64,000 bases of DNA, from NCBI GenBank assembly GCA_002332905.1, contig DDAM01000040.1, forward strand, positions 62,001 to 126,000. Reading direction: 5' to 3'. A model generated the notes under the pieces. The model searched no databases and had not been told where the DNA came from. It saw nothing but the letters and a program-made list of their open reading frames with translations. Positions within the stretch are counted from its first letter, which is position 1; each line of letters begins with the position of its first letter. This DNA comes from Firmicutes bacterium UBA2058. Lineage in GTDB: Bacteria > Bacillota > Clostridia > Tissierellales > Sedimentibacteraceae. Made by a program: the position numbers and the translations under genes. This document shows positions 26,244 through 35,271 of the stretch, piece by piece.

Positions 26244-26430
26244 AAATTTAACCAAGTAAGCTTAGTAGATAAATAATTACTTCGAAATACTTTTGTCATA
26301 AGTCTAAAGGAAGCAATGCAAATAAAAAATGTTTCTGCTTATATAATTCAGTATCCCTAGATTTTTATTAGGAGGGAAACCTCATTAAGTTACATAAACA
26401 TTTTTATCAACTTCGCTATTAATAGCAACT

Positions 26431-26470
26431 GATAACCAAAGAAAAATAAAAGGATTTTTCTTTGGTTATC
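26431..26470. terminator. Perfect 17-bp inverted repeat, probable bidirectional terminator
   Basis: GATAACCAAAGAAAAAT pairs with 26454-26470 around an AAAAGG loop. The arms contain A- and T-runs. It lies in the 368-bp gap between the convergent importer operon and the HD-protein gene; nothing else in that gap was recognised apart from a small GCTATTAATAGC palindrome at about 26415. Confidence 0.6.
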
Positions 26471-26611
26471 TGAGTTTATGGCAGATCTATCTACTATACT
26501 ATCTAATAGGCAATTCTTGTTTTACTATATTATAAATTTTTCTACTATTTACGCTAGATATAATATAATCCTAATATTCTTATTTGTCTAATTTCAGTTT
26601 TTCTTCGAGTA

Positions 26612-27862
26612 TTACTCAAAATACGATACATACTCAACTTCATTAGATAGTGAATCATCTGGAAATTCAATTTTAAACAAATCAATAAAGTAATCATCTG
26701 TCATACTGGCAATATAATCCACTACAATATCATCCTCGTCAGTAATAATGTAACGCTGTGAATTTCTATAACAATTACCTAATATTTTATGATTTAGATG
26801 ATGCTTAAAAATTGGAGAATCATAATTTTTTTTGATTAAGTCTTTTCTCATTTTTTCATAGATTTTTTTCATCATAGGTTTTATAATATTATAGTATGGC
26901 TCAGTAACTGTTTTACAGTTATAAATAATTTCATAATTTTCATCTTTTATTTTTTCTAATTCACAATATACTTCTTCATCAATTTTCAGATATGGTTTTC
27001 CAATGCTGTTTCTTACAATATTTATAATTAAATTGTTAATAATACTTGTATTTGTTTTTCCTAATAATTCGTTTTTATCAAACTTATTCATATTACATAG
27101 ATTAGCCTTTGACGCATCTTGCCTATCTTTCCCAATATAGGCAATCATATCACTAATTCTTACTACACAACCTTCTAATGTAGAAGGCCTTAAAGTGTTA
27201 ATATACTCTTTTTCCATATAACATTTTTCAAACATTTCCATAAATTCATCAAATGTATTTATTTTATTTGGTCTATATTCATGAAATGCTTTTTCACCAC
27301 AATGACATAAAATACCATCATAAGTCTGCAATGTTAAATTTGAATTTGTCACAAACATTAAATTTCTCACACTATGCACATTGTGATTAAATATTTTTCC
27401 TTTATGTTCACAATATATATCACTTAAAAAACTTTCCCCTTTATGCCCAAATGGAGTATGACCTATATCATGACCTAATGCAATAGCTTCGATTAAATCC
27501 AAGTTTAGATTTAATGCTTGTCCTATTATTTTTGATATTCTTGCAACTAATTGAACATGTAACGCCCTTCTCGTAATATCATCATTTTTGTAAAAAGAAA
27601 AGACTTGAGTTTTATCAACATATCTGTTGTATAGTGCATTATGCAATATCTTATCAATATCTATTTCAAACTCTGTTCTTAACAAGTCCTCTTTTTTATA
27701 TTTTGTTTTTCTAATTGCATTAAAATTATGAGTTGCATATTCACTAAGTCTATTATCCTTTTCATTAAGAATACTATCTAAATACTCCCTCTGCCCATTA
27801 AAAAAATCAAAGTATCCCACTATAGTTTCCCTCCTAAAAATACCATTTAACCTATTTAGCAA
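26612..27862 (-). CDS. dGTPase-like HD-domain phosphohydrolase
   Basis: A 416-residue protein of the dGTP triphosphohydrolase family, which cleaves dNTPs to nucleoside and triphosphate. The metal site is complete: H102 (ALHVQLVARI), H131-D132 (LGHDIGH), then D238 in VRISDMIAYIGKD. The family motif AIALGHDIGHTPFGHKGE is clear. The C-terminal half (240-416) is less conserved and may hold oligomer or regulatory contacts. It lies 87 bp downstream of rloB on the same strand, so it may be part of the same defence operon; it could also be a housekeeping nucleotide-pool enzyme. Confidence 0.88.
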   Translation of the reverse strand: MLNRLNGIFRRETIVGYFDFFNGQREYLDSILNEKDNRLSEYATHNFNAIRKTKYKKEDLLRTEFEIDIDKILHNALYNRYVDKTQVFSFYKNDDITRRALHVQLVARISKIIGQALNLNLDLIEAIALGHDIGHTPFGHKGESFLSDIYCEHKGKIFNHNVHSVRNLMFVTNSNLTLQTYDGILCHCGEKAFHEYRPNKINTFDEFMEMFEKCYMEKEYINTLRPSTLEGCVVRISDMIAYIGKDRQDASKANLCNMNKFDKNELLGKTNTSIINNLIINIVRNSIGKPYLKIDEEVYCELEKIKDENYEIIYNCKTVTEPYYNIIKPMMKKIYEKMRKDLIKKNYDSPIFKHHLNHKILGNCYRNSQRYIITDEDDIVVDYIASMTDDYFIDLFKIEFPDDSLSNEVEYVSYFE

Positions 27863-27949
27863 TTGTGAATTTAAAGCCGCAAATTCAAATAATACAATAA
27901 TAAGTAATTTAATATTCTAACTAATGTGAATTCGATTATATATTGCTAT

Positions 27950-28897
27950 TTAGTTCATCATTCCTTTAATTAACAGTCCTATATTACTTCCAACTTCATT
28001 TTCTAATTGTTTTTCATCTTCGCAAAATGCTTTTTCGTTATTAATGGCTTTATCTATTTTTAAAACTAATTTTTCAACATGATATGAACTTTTACTGTAT
28101 CCAGAAAAAATTTTACGTAATTCATATTCTGCATATCTACATTTACTGGTAACCTTAATATTATCCAATAATTTGTCTTTGTCTAATTTATGTACCTCAT
28201 CAAAGTGTAGCAATAACCAAAATTCAAAACAAGGATTTGTAATGTAAAATCCAAAGCCATTTTCTTTACATTTGCTTAAAACATATTCATATTGATTATT
28301 ATTAGAATGTGACACAAAGCTATCTCTGTCACGGTCTACAATTAAGCATATTTTATCAATATCTTCATCATAAAGGATTCCGCTTGCTTTAATAATATCT
28401 GAAATATCTACTACAATATTGACTAAATTTCTTTCCTCATTAAAGTATTGTATAATTTCATTACCTACTTTTTGAATATCTACAACCTTTGAATCTAATT
28501 TTTGACCTAGCTTTTCTTCGCATATCCAAACAAGAAGTTTCCAAACATTTTTAGCTTGAGATTTGCTGCTTGAAATAATTTTTTCATCATAAAAATAATC
28601 CATAAATCTATTTAAAAAAGTTTCATATGAAATGCAACTAGTTTTTTCTTCTTCAATATTTAAAATAATTCTATCCAGAATTTTTTTAGGATTACTCCAA
28701 TTATTTTCACTATAGCTTCGAATTAAGGGAATTAGCTCAATAATCGGATTTATTCCTATTGTGTTTTTCATACTATTTATAGCATCGAAATACTTTACTT
28801 CTGTAGATGTTCCCTCATATACAAGAAAATATTTTCTTTTCGATTCATCAGATGTCTTAGTTATTGTTCGTTCTGCAAATGTTCTTTTCTCCCTCAT
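27950..28897 (-). CDS. rloB: RloB-like TOPRIM nuclease candidate
   Basis: A 315-residue protein with RloB hallmarks: YFLVYEGTSTEVKYFDAI (22-40; the first TOPRIM glutamate), ICLIVDRDRDSF (183-194; DxD) and ITNPCFEFWLLLHFDE (219-234), the family signature. RloB pairs with the RloA ATPase and is thought to be the effector of an anti-phage or restriction-linked system. It is longer than usual because about 100 residues (roughly 70-175) are inserted between the two TOPRIM acidic motifs. The start lies 3 bp after the rloA stop, so the two are co-translated. Confidence 0.88.
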   Translation of the reverse strand: MREKRTFAERTITKTSDESKRKYFLVYEGTSTEVKYFDAINSMKNTIGINPIIELIPLIRSYSENNWSNPKKILDRIILNIEEEKTSCISYETFLNRFMDYFYDEKIISSSKSQAKNVWKLLVWICEEKLGQKLDSKVVDIQKVGNEIIQYFNEERNLVNIVVDISDIIKASGILYDEDIDKICLIVDRDRDSFVSHSNNNQYEYVLSKCKENGFGFYITNPCFEFWLLLHFDEVHKLDKDKLLDNIKVTSKCRYAEYELRKIFSGYSKSSYHVEKLVLKIDKAINNEKAFCEDEKQLENEVGSNIGLLIKGMMN

Positions 28898-28900
28898 TCG

Positions 28901-30289
28901 TTATTCCTCCTTTATCGGAAATACTGTGCTGAAAATCGGAACACCTCCATATCGCCCCTCTAAGTACGCTTTATCTATTTTTTTATCAAATCGTGCGTTA
29001 TATTCTTCCAAAGAGTAAATATCACTCTCTCCAGAGTTCTTTTTATCTACAAACCAAATTTCATCTCTTCTAAGCAAGTCAAAATCCATCAATCTTGATT
29101 CATGAGTAGTAACAATCAATTGAATATTTCTTTCTGATGCTAATTGCAAAAAAGTCTCAATGAATTTGTAGGTCAAGCTTGGGTGTAAACATCTATCCAA
29201 TTCATCGATTACATATGTTTTTTCACTTTCAGATATTAAAATTTCCAGTAGGTCTAAAATCCTTATTGTTCCATCTGATTCTTCACCAAGACTAAATAAT
29301 ATATCCTTATTTTCATGCGTAAATTGAATTGTTTGACATAAAGGAATTAACGAATCCCTATCCATTTCTATAGTAAAAAAGTCACTATCACTCCTTATAA
29401 ATCTTCCTATTTTTTTAAGATTTTTATCATTTTTTAACTTTACTCTTTCATCTTCTAAGTTAGTAATTAATTTATCAGTATATGCTTTAGGAAGAGAATT
29501 GATGACTTTTTCAAAAGGAACATCTACTAGTTCAAAATTAGTAATACCTGTACCAAAAGCCGAAATAATTCTACATACTTCTTCTATATTTTCTGTATTT
29601 GACATATAAGAATAATCTGAAATAGGTGCATCAGGAAAATTTATATCCAAGCTATCTCTTATCCATAAATATACATTCTTTAAAATAACAGCATCCTTAT
29701 TTTCATTATAAAAATCTTTCTTATTATGATTCATTAAGTTTAAAAATAATACATTATTATCATTTTTTACATCATCTGCATAAACACGCAAATTTTTAAT
29801 AAATGGCTTTGATTCAAACTCTTTACTAAAAAAATATTTACCATTTTCAATATCTCTACTAAATATTAATTTACCTTCAATGTTATTAGGGGTTAACTCC
29901 ACTAACCATTCTGAAATTATTTTACTGCGATTTAAAACAACCTCAAATCCATAGGCATAATACTTTTCTCCAAGCATTATTTCTATTTCAAAATAGCTTT
30001 CTTTTTCTATATTATCTTGGTTAGTTTTACAATACTTATCAGTGTGTCCTTTTGGAAAGCCACTTAAAACAACATCCCTCATAAAATCTATTGCTTTTAC
30101 AAGATTGGATTTTCCAGATGCATTTGCACCGTAAATGGCTGCAAATTTTAATAATTTTATTTTTTCATTATCATATACATGTTCCTTTTTACTTCTTACT
30201 TTACCCGCTATCATTGAAAATTCTTGAGATTTACCATTATCTCGCTCTGAAAAAGATAAAAAGTTCTTTACATTAAATCTTATCAACAT
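28901..30289 (-). CDS. rloA: RloA-like AAA/ABC-type ATPase
   Basis: A 462-residue SMC/ABC-like ATPase of the AAA_15/AAA_21 group. N-terminal FNVKNFLSFSERD is the usual first strand; Walker A is GANASGKS (54-61). Late in the protein LGEESDGTIRILDLLEIL (signature-like), TYVIDELDRCLHPSLTYKFIETF (Walker B with the D/E pair) and LIVTTHESRLMDFDLLRRDEIWFV complete the site. The middle 90-330 is a variable insertion. Such ATPases sense phage products and license the paired RloB effector. It is the first gene of the module. Confidence 0.9.
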   Translation of the reverse strand: MLIRFNVKNFLSFSERDNGKSQEFSMIAGKVRSKKEHVYDNEKIKLLKFAAIYGANASGKSNLVKAIDFMRDVVLSGFPKGHTDKYCKTNQDNIEKESYFEIEIMLGEKYYAYGFEVVLNRSKIISEWLVELTPNNIEGKLIFSRDIENGKYFFSKEFESKPFIKNLRVYADDVKNDNNVLFLNLMNHNKKDFYNENKDAVILKNVYLWIRDSLDINFPDAPISDYSYMSNTENIEEVCRIISAFGTGITNFELVDVPFEKVINSLPKAYTDKLITNLEDERVKLKNDKNLKKIGRFIRSDSDFFTIEMDRDSLIPLCQTIQFTHENKDILFSLGEESDGTIRILDLLEILISESEKTYVIDELDRCLHPSLTYKFIETFLQLASERNIQLIVTTHESRLMDFDLLRRDEIWFVDKKNSGESDIYSLEEYNARFDKKIDKAYLEGRYGGVPIFSTVFPIKEE

Positions 30290-30499
30290 AAAAATTCCCT
30301 CCCATTCATTTTATATTATGTGATTTTTTCACTTTTGTCAATAACTTACATGATATTATATTCAAATATTTTTTGTTTTATACTTTTTTTTCGTTTAGTT
30401 ATTACTCTGATTTAAATATTGAATCTTATATTTATATAAATAGCTAATAGATGAAATATATTACATAATACTGCATTTATTAGCTATAATTAGACTAAT

Positions 30500-31147
30500 T
30501 TATTCATCTTTACCCAAAAACATTTCAATAATTTCTGCTAGCTTTGATTTTAGCTTAATATTTGAATATCCTCTATTTGTTTTTATTAACTGTATTTCTT
30601 CTTCTGTTAGAACTTCTTTTAATTTTTCTTCTACATTTATGTCAAAGACTGCTAGCTCTGTATCCTTTCCGAAATCTGTAAAGCATAACGGCGGAAACAT
30701 AACACACCACCAGTTTTTTCCATTCGCTTCTCCTATTTCAATTCTTACAGCATCATAATCTCCGCTTGGCAAAGCAAAATCATCATATTCTCTAATTGGA
30801 AACTTATAGTTGCCATAAAAGACCTCTACATTATAGTAATAACCTTCGTCATACACTGTTTGTTGAGCTATAGTTTTTATTTCATTTAGATTTTTAAGTA
30901 TAAGCGTTTCACTTTCTTGTTTGCTTGAAATATTGTTAAATCTTTTATTAAAGTTATTTAGTATGTTATTTCTCACCTTTAGCTTTAATTCTTGATCCTG
31001 TAGTGTATCAGAATTTGCTAGTATATGTAATCTGATTATTTTATTTTCTAGCTGTATAATTTCAAAATATGATTCAAATGCATATGCTATAGCTAAAGCA
31101 ATAAAAAGCAATAAAGCTACTGAAATAACTTTATTTTTGTATTTCAT
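30500..31147 (-). CDS. spoIIR: Stage II sporulation protein R
   Basis: A 215-residue exported protein. One N-terminal membrane segment (about 7-25) precedes the SpoIIR domain: ENKIIRLHILANSDTLQDQELKLKVRNNIL (about 35-64) and the block NWWCVMFPPLCFTD (about 144-158). In sporulation it is made in the forespore and signals SpoIIGA to cut pro-sigma-E in the mother cell. It lies 32 bp after gerC, so it may share the germination transcript; a dedicated sigma-F promoter was not identified. The 210 bp upstream of rloA/downstream of this gene show no feature. Confidence 0.93.
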   Translation of the reverse strand: MKYKNKVISVALLLFIALAIAYAFESYFEIIQLENKIIRLHILANSDTLQDQELKLKVRNNILNNFNKRFNNISSKQESETLILKNLNEIKTIAQQTVYDEGYYYNVEVFYGNYKFPIREYDDFALPSGDYDAVRIEIGEANGKNWWCVMFPPLCFTDFGKDTELAVFDINVEEKLKEVLTEEEIQLIKTNRGYSNIKLKSKLAEIIEMFLGKDE

Positions 31148-31179
31148 AAATTTTTTTTAACCTTTCTCCATATGTTAGT

Positions 31180-32292
31180 TTATTTAACCATACCACTGTT
31201 ATTTATTTTTATATTATAATTTACAACAATATTGGCATTTTCAAAAATCTCATCGTATTTATCTTTAATTTTTTCATAGTCAGTTTTTTTATACTTCATT
31301 AAATCCTCTTTTACTTCCAACATATCCATTTTATAATTTTTCTGCATTTTATATATTAGATTATTTGTATGATTATTTACTTTAATATTCACTTCATTGC
31401 TTAATCTCCTTATAAAATCTTTATCTGAAGTATTAACCTTTGTCATATCATAGGCAGTAACATTACATGAAACAGTTACATAATATGTGACATTTAATTT
31501 TTCATCTTTCAAATCTATCTTTTGAGAAACAACTACATCTTCAACTGTTAAAGTAACTGGCATTCCATCAATAAACACACTTAATTCAGTCATTCCTGAC
31601 GCTTCTCCCTTTGTAAGCAAGGATAGAAATCTATTTTCTACGTGATCTATATAACCTATAAGCTTATAATCTTTTATTACAGCAGCCCCATCTATAGCAA
31701 CTCTATCTTCTTTTACCTCAACAGATGGAATTAATGCATTTCCAAAGCCTTGCAAATATAAGGCAGCTTCATCAAAGCTATAGGTTGACTGAATGCTTAG
31801 TTTTTTAAGCTTAATCAAGAATTCACTTATATATCTACCTATTAGCGGATTATCTTTTATTTCATAATTTATAATGTCAGAAGCCTTGCTTTTAGCTACT
31901 ACTAATTTAACTTTACGATTAATTTGCGGAGAGCGCTCAATCTCATCAAACAGCATTTTAATGCTATCAGGATTTTTAGCAACATCCTCCCCAAGTACAA
32001 TAACCTGCATTAAACTATCAGATATAATTTTTTCAGTACTAAATATATTATTATAATAAAAGTCAGTTAAGTTATCAGAATTCTGAGACGTAACATATCT
32101 TTTATTCTCCGAACCAGTACTAATAATTGGAACTTCTGCTGTGAAAGTATATTCACTGTCATGCTTTTCGCTTTTATCAATTCCAACTGCAAATATATAT
32201 TCTCTTTTATTTATCTCTACACCATCTTTATTTGAACAGCCTGTGATAAAAAGTGTTAATATTAGAATAAGAACTATATATTTATACTTCAT
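31180..32292 (-). CDS. gerC: Ger(x)C family spore germination lipoprotein
   Basis: A 370-residue lipoprotein with signal peptide and lipobox LFITGC (lipidated Cys19). It follows the GerAC fold: REYIFAVGIDKSEK, then SPQINRKVKLVVAKSKASDIINYE (about 120-145), GAAVIKDYKLIGYID and a C-terminal helical domain. It is the outer, membrane-anchored component of the nutrient germinant receptor in the spore inner membrane. Its start overlaps the end of gerB by 11 bp. The germinant cannot be predicted. Confidence 0.93.
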   Translation of the reverse strand: MKYKYIVLILILTLFITGCSNKDGVEINKREYIFAVGIDKSEKHDSEYTFTAEVPIISTGSENKRYVTSQNSDNLTDFYYNNIFSTEKIISDSLMQVIVLGEDVAKNPDSIKMLFDEIERSPQINRKVKLVVAKSKASDIINYEIKDNPLIGRYISEFLIKLKKLSIQSTYSFDEAALYLQGFGNALIPSVEVKEDRVAIDGAAVIKDYKLIGYIDHVENRFLSLLTKGEASGMTELSVFIDGMPVTLTVEDVVVSQKIDLKDEKLNVTYYVTVSCNVTAYDMTKVNTSDKDFIRRLSNEVNIKVNNHTNNLIYKMQKNYKMDMLEVKEDLMKYKKTDYEKIKDKYDEIFENANIVVNYNIKINNSGMVK

Positions 32293-33370
32293 TTGCTTTA
32301 CTCCTTTTTTTATCTATAACTATTAATAGCAATATTATTAAAAGATTGACTATTAAAAAAACATATATAGGTATTTTTATATATTTAATAACGATATTTA
32401 TTCCCGGCAGAAGACATGCTATTATATAAATAATAGGTGTTTGAATAAAAATAAAATATCCATTATCTACAGTTCTCAACGTCTTTTGTAATGACAGGTC
32501 AGTAAAATATAGTATTATTGATAAACAAACAAATGCGCATATTATATTAAGTGATATGCCAACTGCTTCAGTATTTTCTAAAAATGTACCGGGTACACTA
32601 AAAAATTTTAGTATTGTTATAAAAGGCCATAAAAGTCTTTTTGCTTCGCCTACTCCAAATTTAATTATCATTAGAAAAAAACATAATATATATATAAGAC
32701 TGCTGAATATAAGAAATTTTCTGTTTTCATTCATATTCTTTTTTTGTTCTTTTACATAGGGGTTTGAAAATAGAAGTATAGTAAATCCAAAAAATCCTAC
32801 TAATGCATACGGTACACCCATTAAAACCCCTTTAAAATCGAGGGGGAAAATCGGCAAAATATTGTTAAAATCAGAGTATAGAGTAGAAAATATTGTAACA
32901 ATAAGCAAAGGTATTAGTGCTATGATTACAGTTATATGTGCTATTTGCGCTATTGTGTGAATACCTTTTTGTGTCGCATATGATGAAGTAAGCAGGATTA
33001 TTAATATTATTACGTTATTGGGAGTTCTAAAAAGCATAAACATATTTATTTGCTCAGAAAAATCCTTTAAAAGAATGCTGCTTGCAAGTATAAAAAATGA
33101 AATATAAAAAGTGCCTATTACCTTTACCATAAACTTTGGCATATAGTCTGCACAAATATCAAGTAATGTTTTATCTGGATGATTTGCTTGTAGCCTAATT
33201 ATTGGCTTAGTAAATAGTAAAGCTATACCTAATGCAACAACTATACTTACCCATGCTGTTGGTCCATCTGTACAGGTAACTAGAACTGGTAATAGCATTA
33301 TTTGATATATAAACGATGATAAAATCAGCATAGATGTGTTTTGATATGCTGTTATTTTTGTAGTAAACAT
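32282..33370 (-). CDS. gerB: GerAB/ArcD-family spore germination permease
   Basis: A 362-residue integral membrane protein with about ten helices, of the APC-superfamily GerAB type that binds amino-acid germinants. Typical text: KITAYQNTSMLILSSFIYQIMLLP at the start and FAFVCLSIILYFTDLSLQ near the end. It lies between gerA (24 bp) and gerC (overlap) in the standard A-B-C order, so the receptor is complete. Confidence 0.93.
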   Translation of the reverse strand: MFTTKITAYQNTSMLILSSFIYQIMLLPVLVTCTDGPTAWVSIVVALGIALLFTKPIIRLQANHPDKTLLDICADYMPKFMVKVIGTFYISFFILASSILLKDFSEQINMFMLFRTPNNVIILIILLTSSYATQKGIHTIAQIAHITVIIALIPLLIVTIFSTLYSDFNNILPIFPLDFKGVLMGVPYALVGFFGFTILLFSNPYVKEQKKNMNENRKFLIFSSLIYILCFFLMIIKFGVGEAKRLLWPFITILKFFSVPGTFLENTEAVGISLNIICAFVCLSIILYFTDLSLQKTLRTVDNGYFIFIQTPIIYIIACLLPGINIVIKYIKIPIYVFLIVNLLIILLLIVIDKKRSKANEV

Positions 33371-33394
33371 TTGTCCTCCTTATTTGAAATTTAT

Positions 33395-34885
33395 TTATTT
33401 TTTTCTACGTAAATATTCTGGCTTATGCACCATATTCTTTATCCTATGTCTTATGATAGTATCCATTAAGTCTGGTTTATTCTCAACAAAGCTAGAAAAC
33501 GGAGTCATATATGGTATTCCCATGCTTTTTAATGCACATAAATGTGTTAATAATATACATATACCGAGGGATACACCAAACAGTCCCAGCGTTGCAGCAA
33601 GTATAATAAAAGCAAAGCGAAGCATTCTTAGTGAAGTTGAAAAATTATAGCTTGGTATAGCAAATGATGATATAGTAGTTAGTGCTACAATAATAATTAC
33701 TAATGGTGAAATAAGACCTGCTTCTACTGAAGCTTGACCAATAACTAAACCGCCTACAATACCTATAGTCGAACCAATAGGCCCAACAATTCTCATACCT
33801 GCTTCTCTTATAAGCTCCATAGTAATTTCAATTAAGCTCGCCTCAAACCACGCAGGAAATGGCACCTTTGCTCTTGAGGCTGCAACGTATAGTGCAAGAC
33901 CTGTAGGCAGCATATTGGGGTGAAATGTAGTAATTGCTACGTACAGAGCTGGCAATAATATTGTTATTGGCAATGCTAGGTATCTAACTATTCTTATCAT
34001 ACTTGCAGAAAGCCATCTTTCGTAATAATCCTCAGATGATTGCATAAATACAGTCATTATAGCTGGCACCATAAGTACTTGAGGCGTATTATCAACCCCT
34101 ATTACAACTCTGCCTTCATATATAGCTGAAGCAGCTGCATCTGGCCTTTGCGTATTTTCAACTTGTGGAAATGGCGAATAATTATCATCTTCAATTAGCT
34201 CCTCAATATAGGAGCTTTCAAGTATTGCTTCTATATTAATTTTAGATAACCTTTTTTGTAATTCTTCTAATACCTGTCTGTTTACTCTATCATCCAAATA
34301 CATTAAGGCAATATCTGTTTTAGATTTAGTACCTATCTGCATATATTTAACTTTTAGCTTAGGATCCTTTATTCTTCTTCTAATTAATGTAATATTAACT
34401 TTAAGAGTTTCATTAAATCCGTCTCTTGGCCCTCTTAGCAGTGTTTCAGCAACTGGCTCTGAAATACTTCTCATTGGCCATCCACGAGAAGAAATCATAA
34501 TGGCCTTTGTACTGCCATCTATAAACAGCATTGTTTCGCCAGATAGAATTTTATTAACAGCTGTACTAATATTATCAACTGAACTTATTTCAGATGTTGC
34601 AATACTTGTTAAGCTAGCTATTCTATCTAATTCTTGTGCTGTATTTTTTTCAAAATTATTTAAATCAAAAAATTCCATTAATGTCTCAATAGCGAATTGA
34701 CTGACAGCTTCTTTAGTTGTCATTCCATCAACATAAACAAGACACATTTTTATCTTTTGTTTCTTTCCGCATTCAATTGTTCTGTAAATAATATCATCTG
34801 CGTCCTTTAATATTTCTTTTAAAGCTAAAATTGTTTGACTTAACTTACTATTTATATCTTTAATTGTATTTTTGTTATTATCCAT
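33395..34885 (-). CDS. gerA: GerA/GerAA-family spore germination protein
   Basis: A 496-residue GerAA-type subunit. A soluble N-terminal half (1-240) precedes at least four membrane helices (about 290-440). Strong family motifs are VDGMTTKEAVSQFAIETLM (about 53-72), SRGWPMRSISEPVAETLLRGPRDGFNETLKVNITLIRRRI (about 155-195) and FPAWFEASLIEITMELIREAGMRI (about 343-366). These subunits form an oligomeric ion channel in the spore inner membrane that opens on germinant binding. It is co-transcribed with gerB and gerC, and with a small membrane protein gene 13 bp upstream. Confidence 0.95.
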   Translation of the reverse strand: MDNNKNTIKDINSKLSQTILALKEILKDADDIIYRTIECGKKQKIKMCLVYVDGMTTKEAVSQFAIETLMEFFDLNNFEKNTAQELDRIASLTSIATSEISSVDNISTAVNKILSGETMLFIDGSTKAIMISSRGWPMRSISEPVAETLLRGPRDGFNETLKVNITLIRRRIKDPKLKVKYMQIGTKSKTDIALMYLDDRVNRQVLEELQKRLSKINIEAILESSYIEELIEDDNYSPFPQVENTQRPDAAASAIYEGRVVIGVDNTPQVLMVPAIMTVFMQSSEDYYERWLSASMIRIVRYLALPITILLPALYVAITTFHPNMLPTGLALYVAASRAKVPFPAWFEASLIEITMELIREAGMRIVGPIGSTIGIVGGLVIGQASVEAGLISPLVIIIVALTTISSFAIPSYNFSTSLRMLRFAFIILAATLGLFGVSLGICILLTHLCALKSMGIPYMTPFSSFVENKPDLMDTIIRHRIKNMVHKPEYLRRKK

Positions 34886-34898
34886 TTGACCCCCTAAT

Positions 34899-35102
34899 TT
34901 AGTAAATGATTGTTAGTATTAATGCAGCAACAGTGAATAAGCCATAAAATATACCTGTTGCTTTTGCTATTCTATAGTCTTTAAACTTTCCAGATTGCTT
35001 TAACTGCTTACTAGTCCTAAAAATTAAAAAATAGCTTATTATAGCAAATAAAAATATTACACCGTTACTTAATACACTTTTAAGCTCGTTTAATAAAAAC
35101 AT
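34899..35102 (-). CDS. Small two-helix membrane protein ahead of gerABC
   Basis: A 67-residue protein. Two hydrophobic segments (about 10-25 and 46-66) are separated by a basic loop (RTSKQLKQSGKFKDYRIAKATG). The ATG at 35102 follows AAGGAAGGTG; a TTG six codons earlier overlaps that site and is rejected. It precedes gerA by 13 bp and is probably the first gene of the germination operon. Short membrane GerD/GerE-like accessory subunits exist in some Ger operons, but no family is recognised here with confidence. Confidence 0.65.
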   Translation of the reverse strand: MFLLNELKSVLSNGVIFLFAIISYFLIFRTSKQLKQSGKFKDYRIAKATGIFYGLFTVAALILTIIY

Positions 35103-35134
35103 AAAACACCTTCCTTGCAATATTACAAAGTGTT

Positions 35135-35214
35135 AGAGACTTACTCTATTACAAAGTAATAGAAGCTGTCTTTACCACAAAGCAACAGAGATTTACTCTA
35201 TTACTTAGTAATAT
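35135..35214. repeat. Pair of 28-bp direct repeats upstream of the germination operon
   Basis: 35135-35162 and 35187-35214 match at 24 of 28 bases (AGAGAYTTACTCTATTAC core). Each contains an ATTAC-N3/4-GTAAT palindrome. A partial third copy (ATTACAAAGTGTTAGAG) overlaps the first. They are immediately upstream of the small membrane protein gene and may be regulator sites or tandem stem-loops in the leader. Confidence 0.6.
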
Positions 35215-35271
35215 TTACAAATAAAGGTGTTTTTATGCATGAATTGTAAAATTAATTATATTTGATTATAT

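Noticed and set aside
35121..35271. Repeats ahead of the germination operon as a CRISPR array
   Set aside because: Only two imperfect units and a fragment, with internal palindromes and no cas genes in the window.
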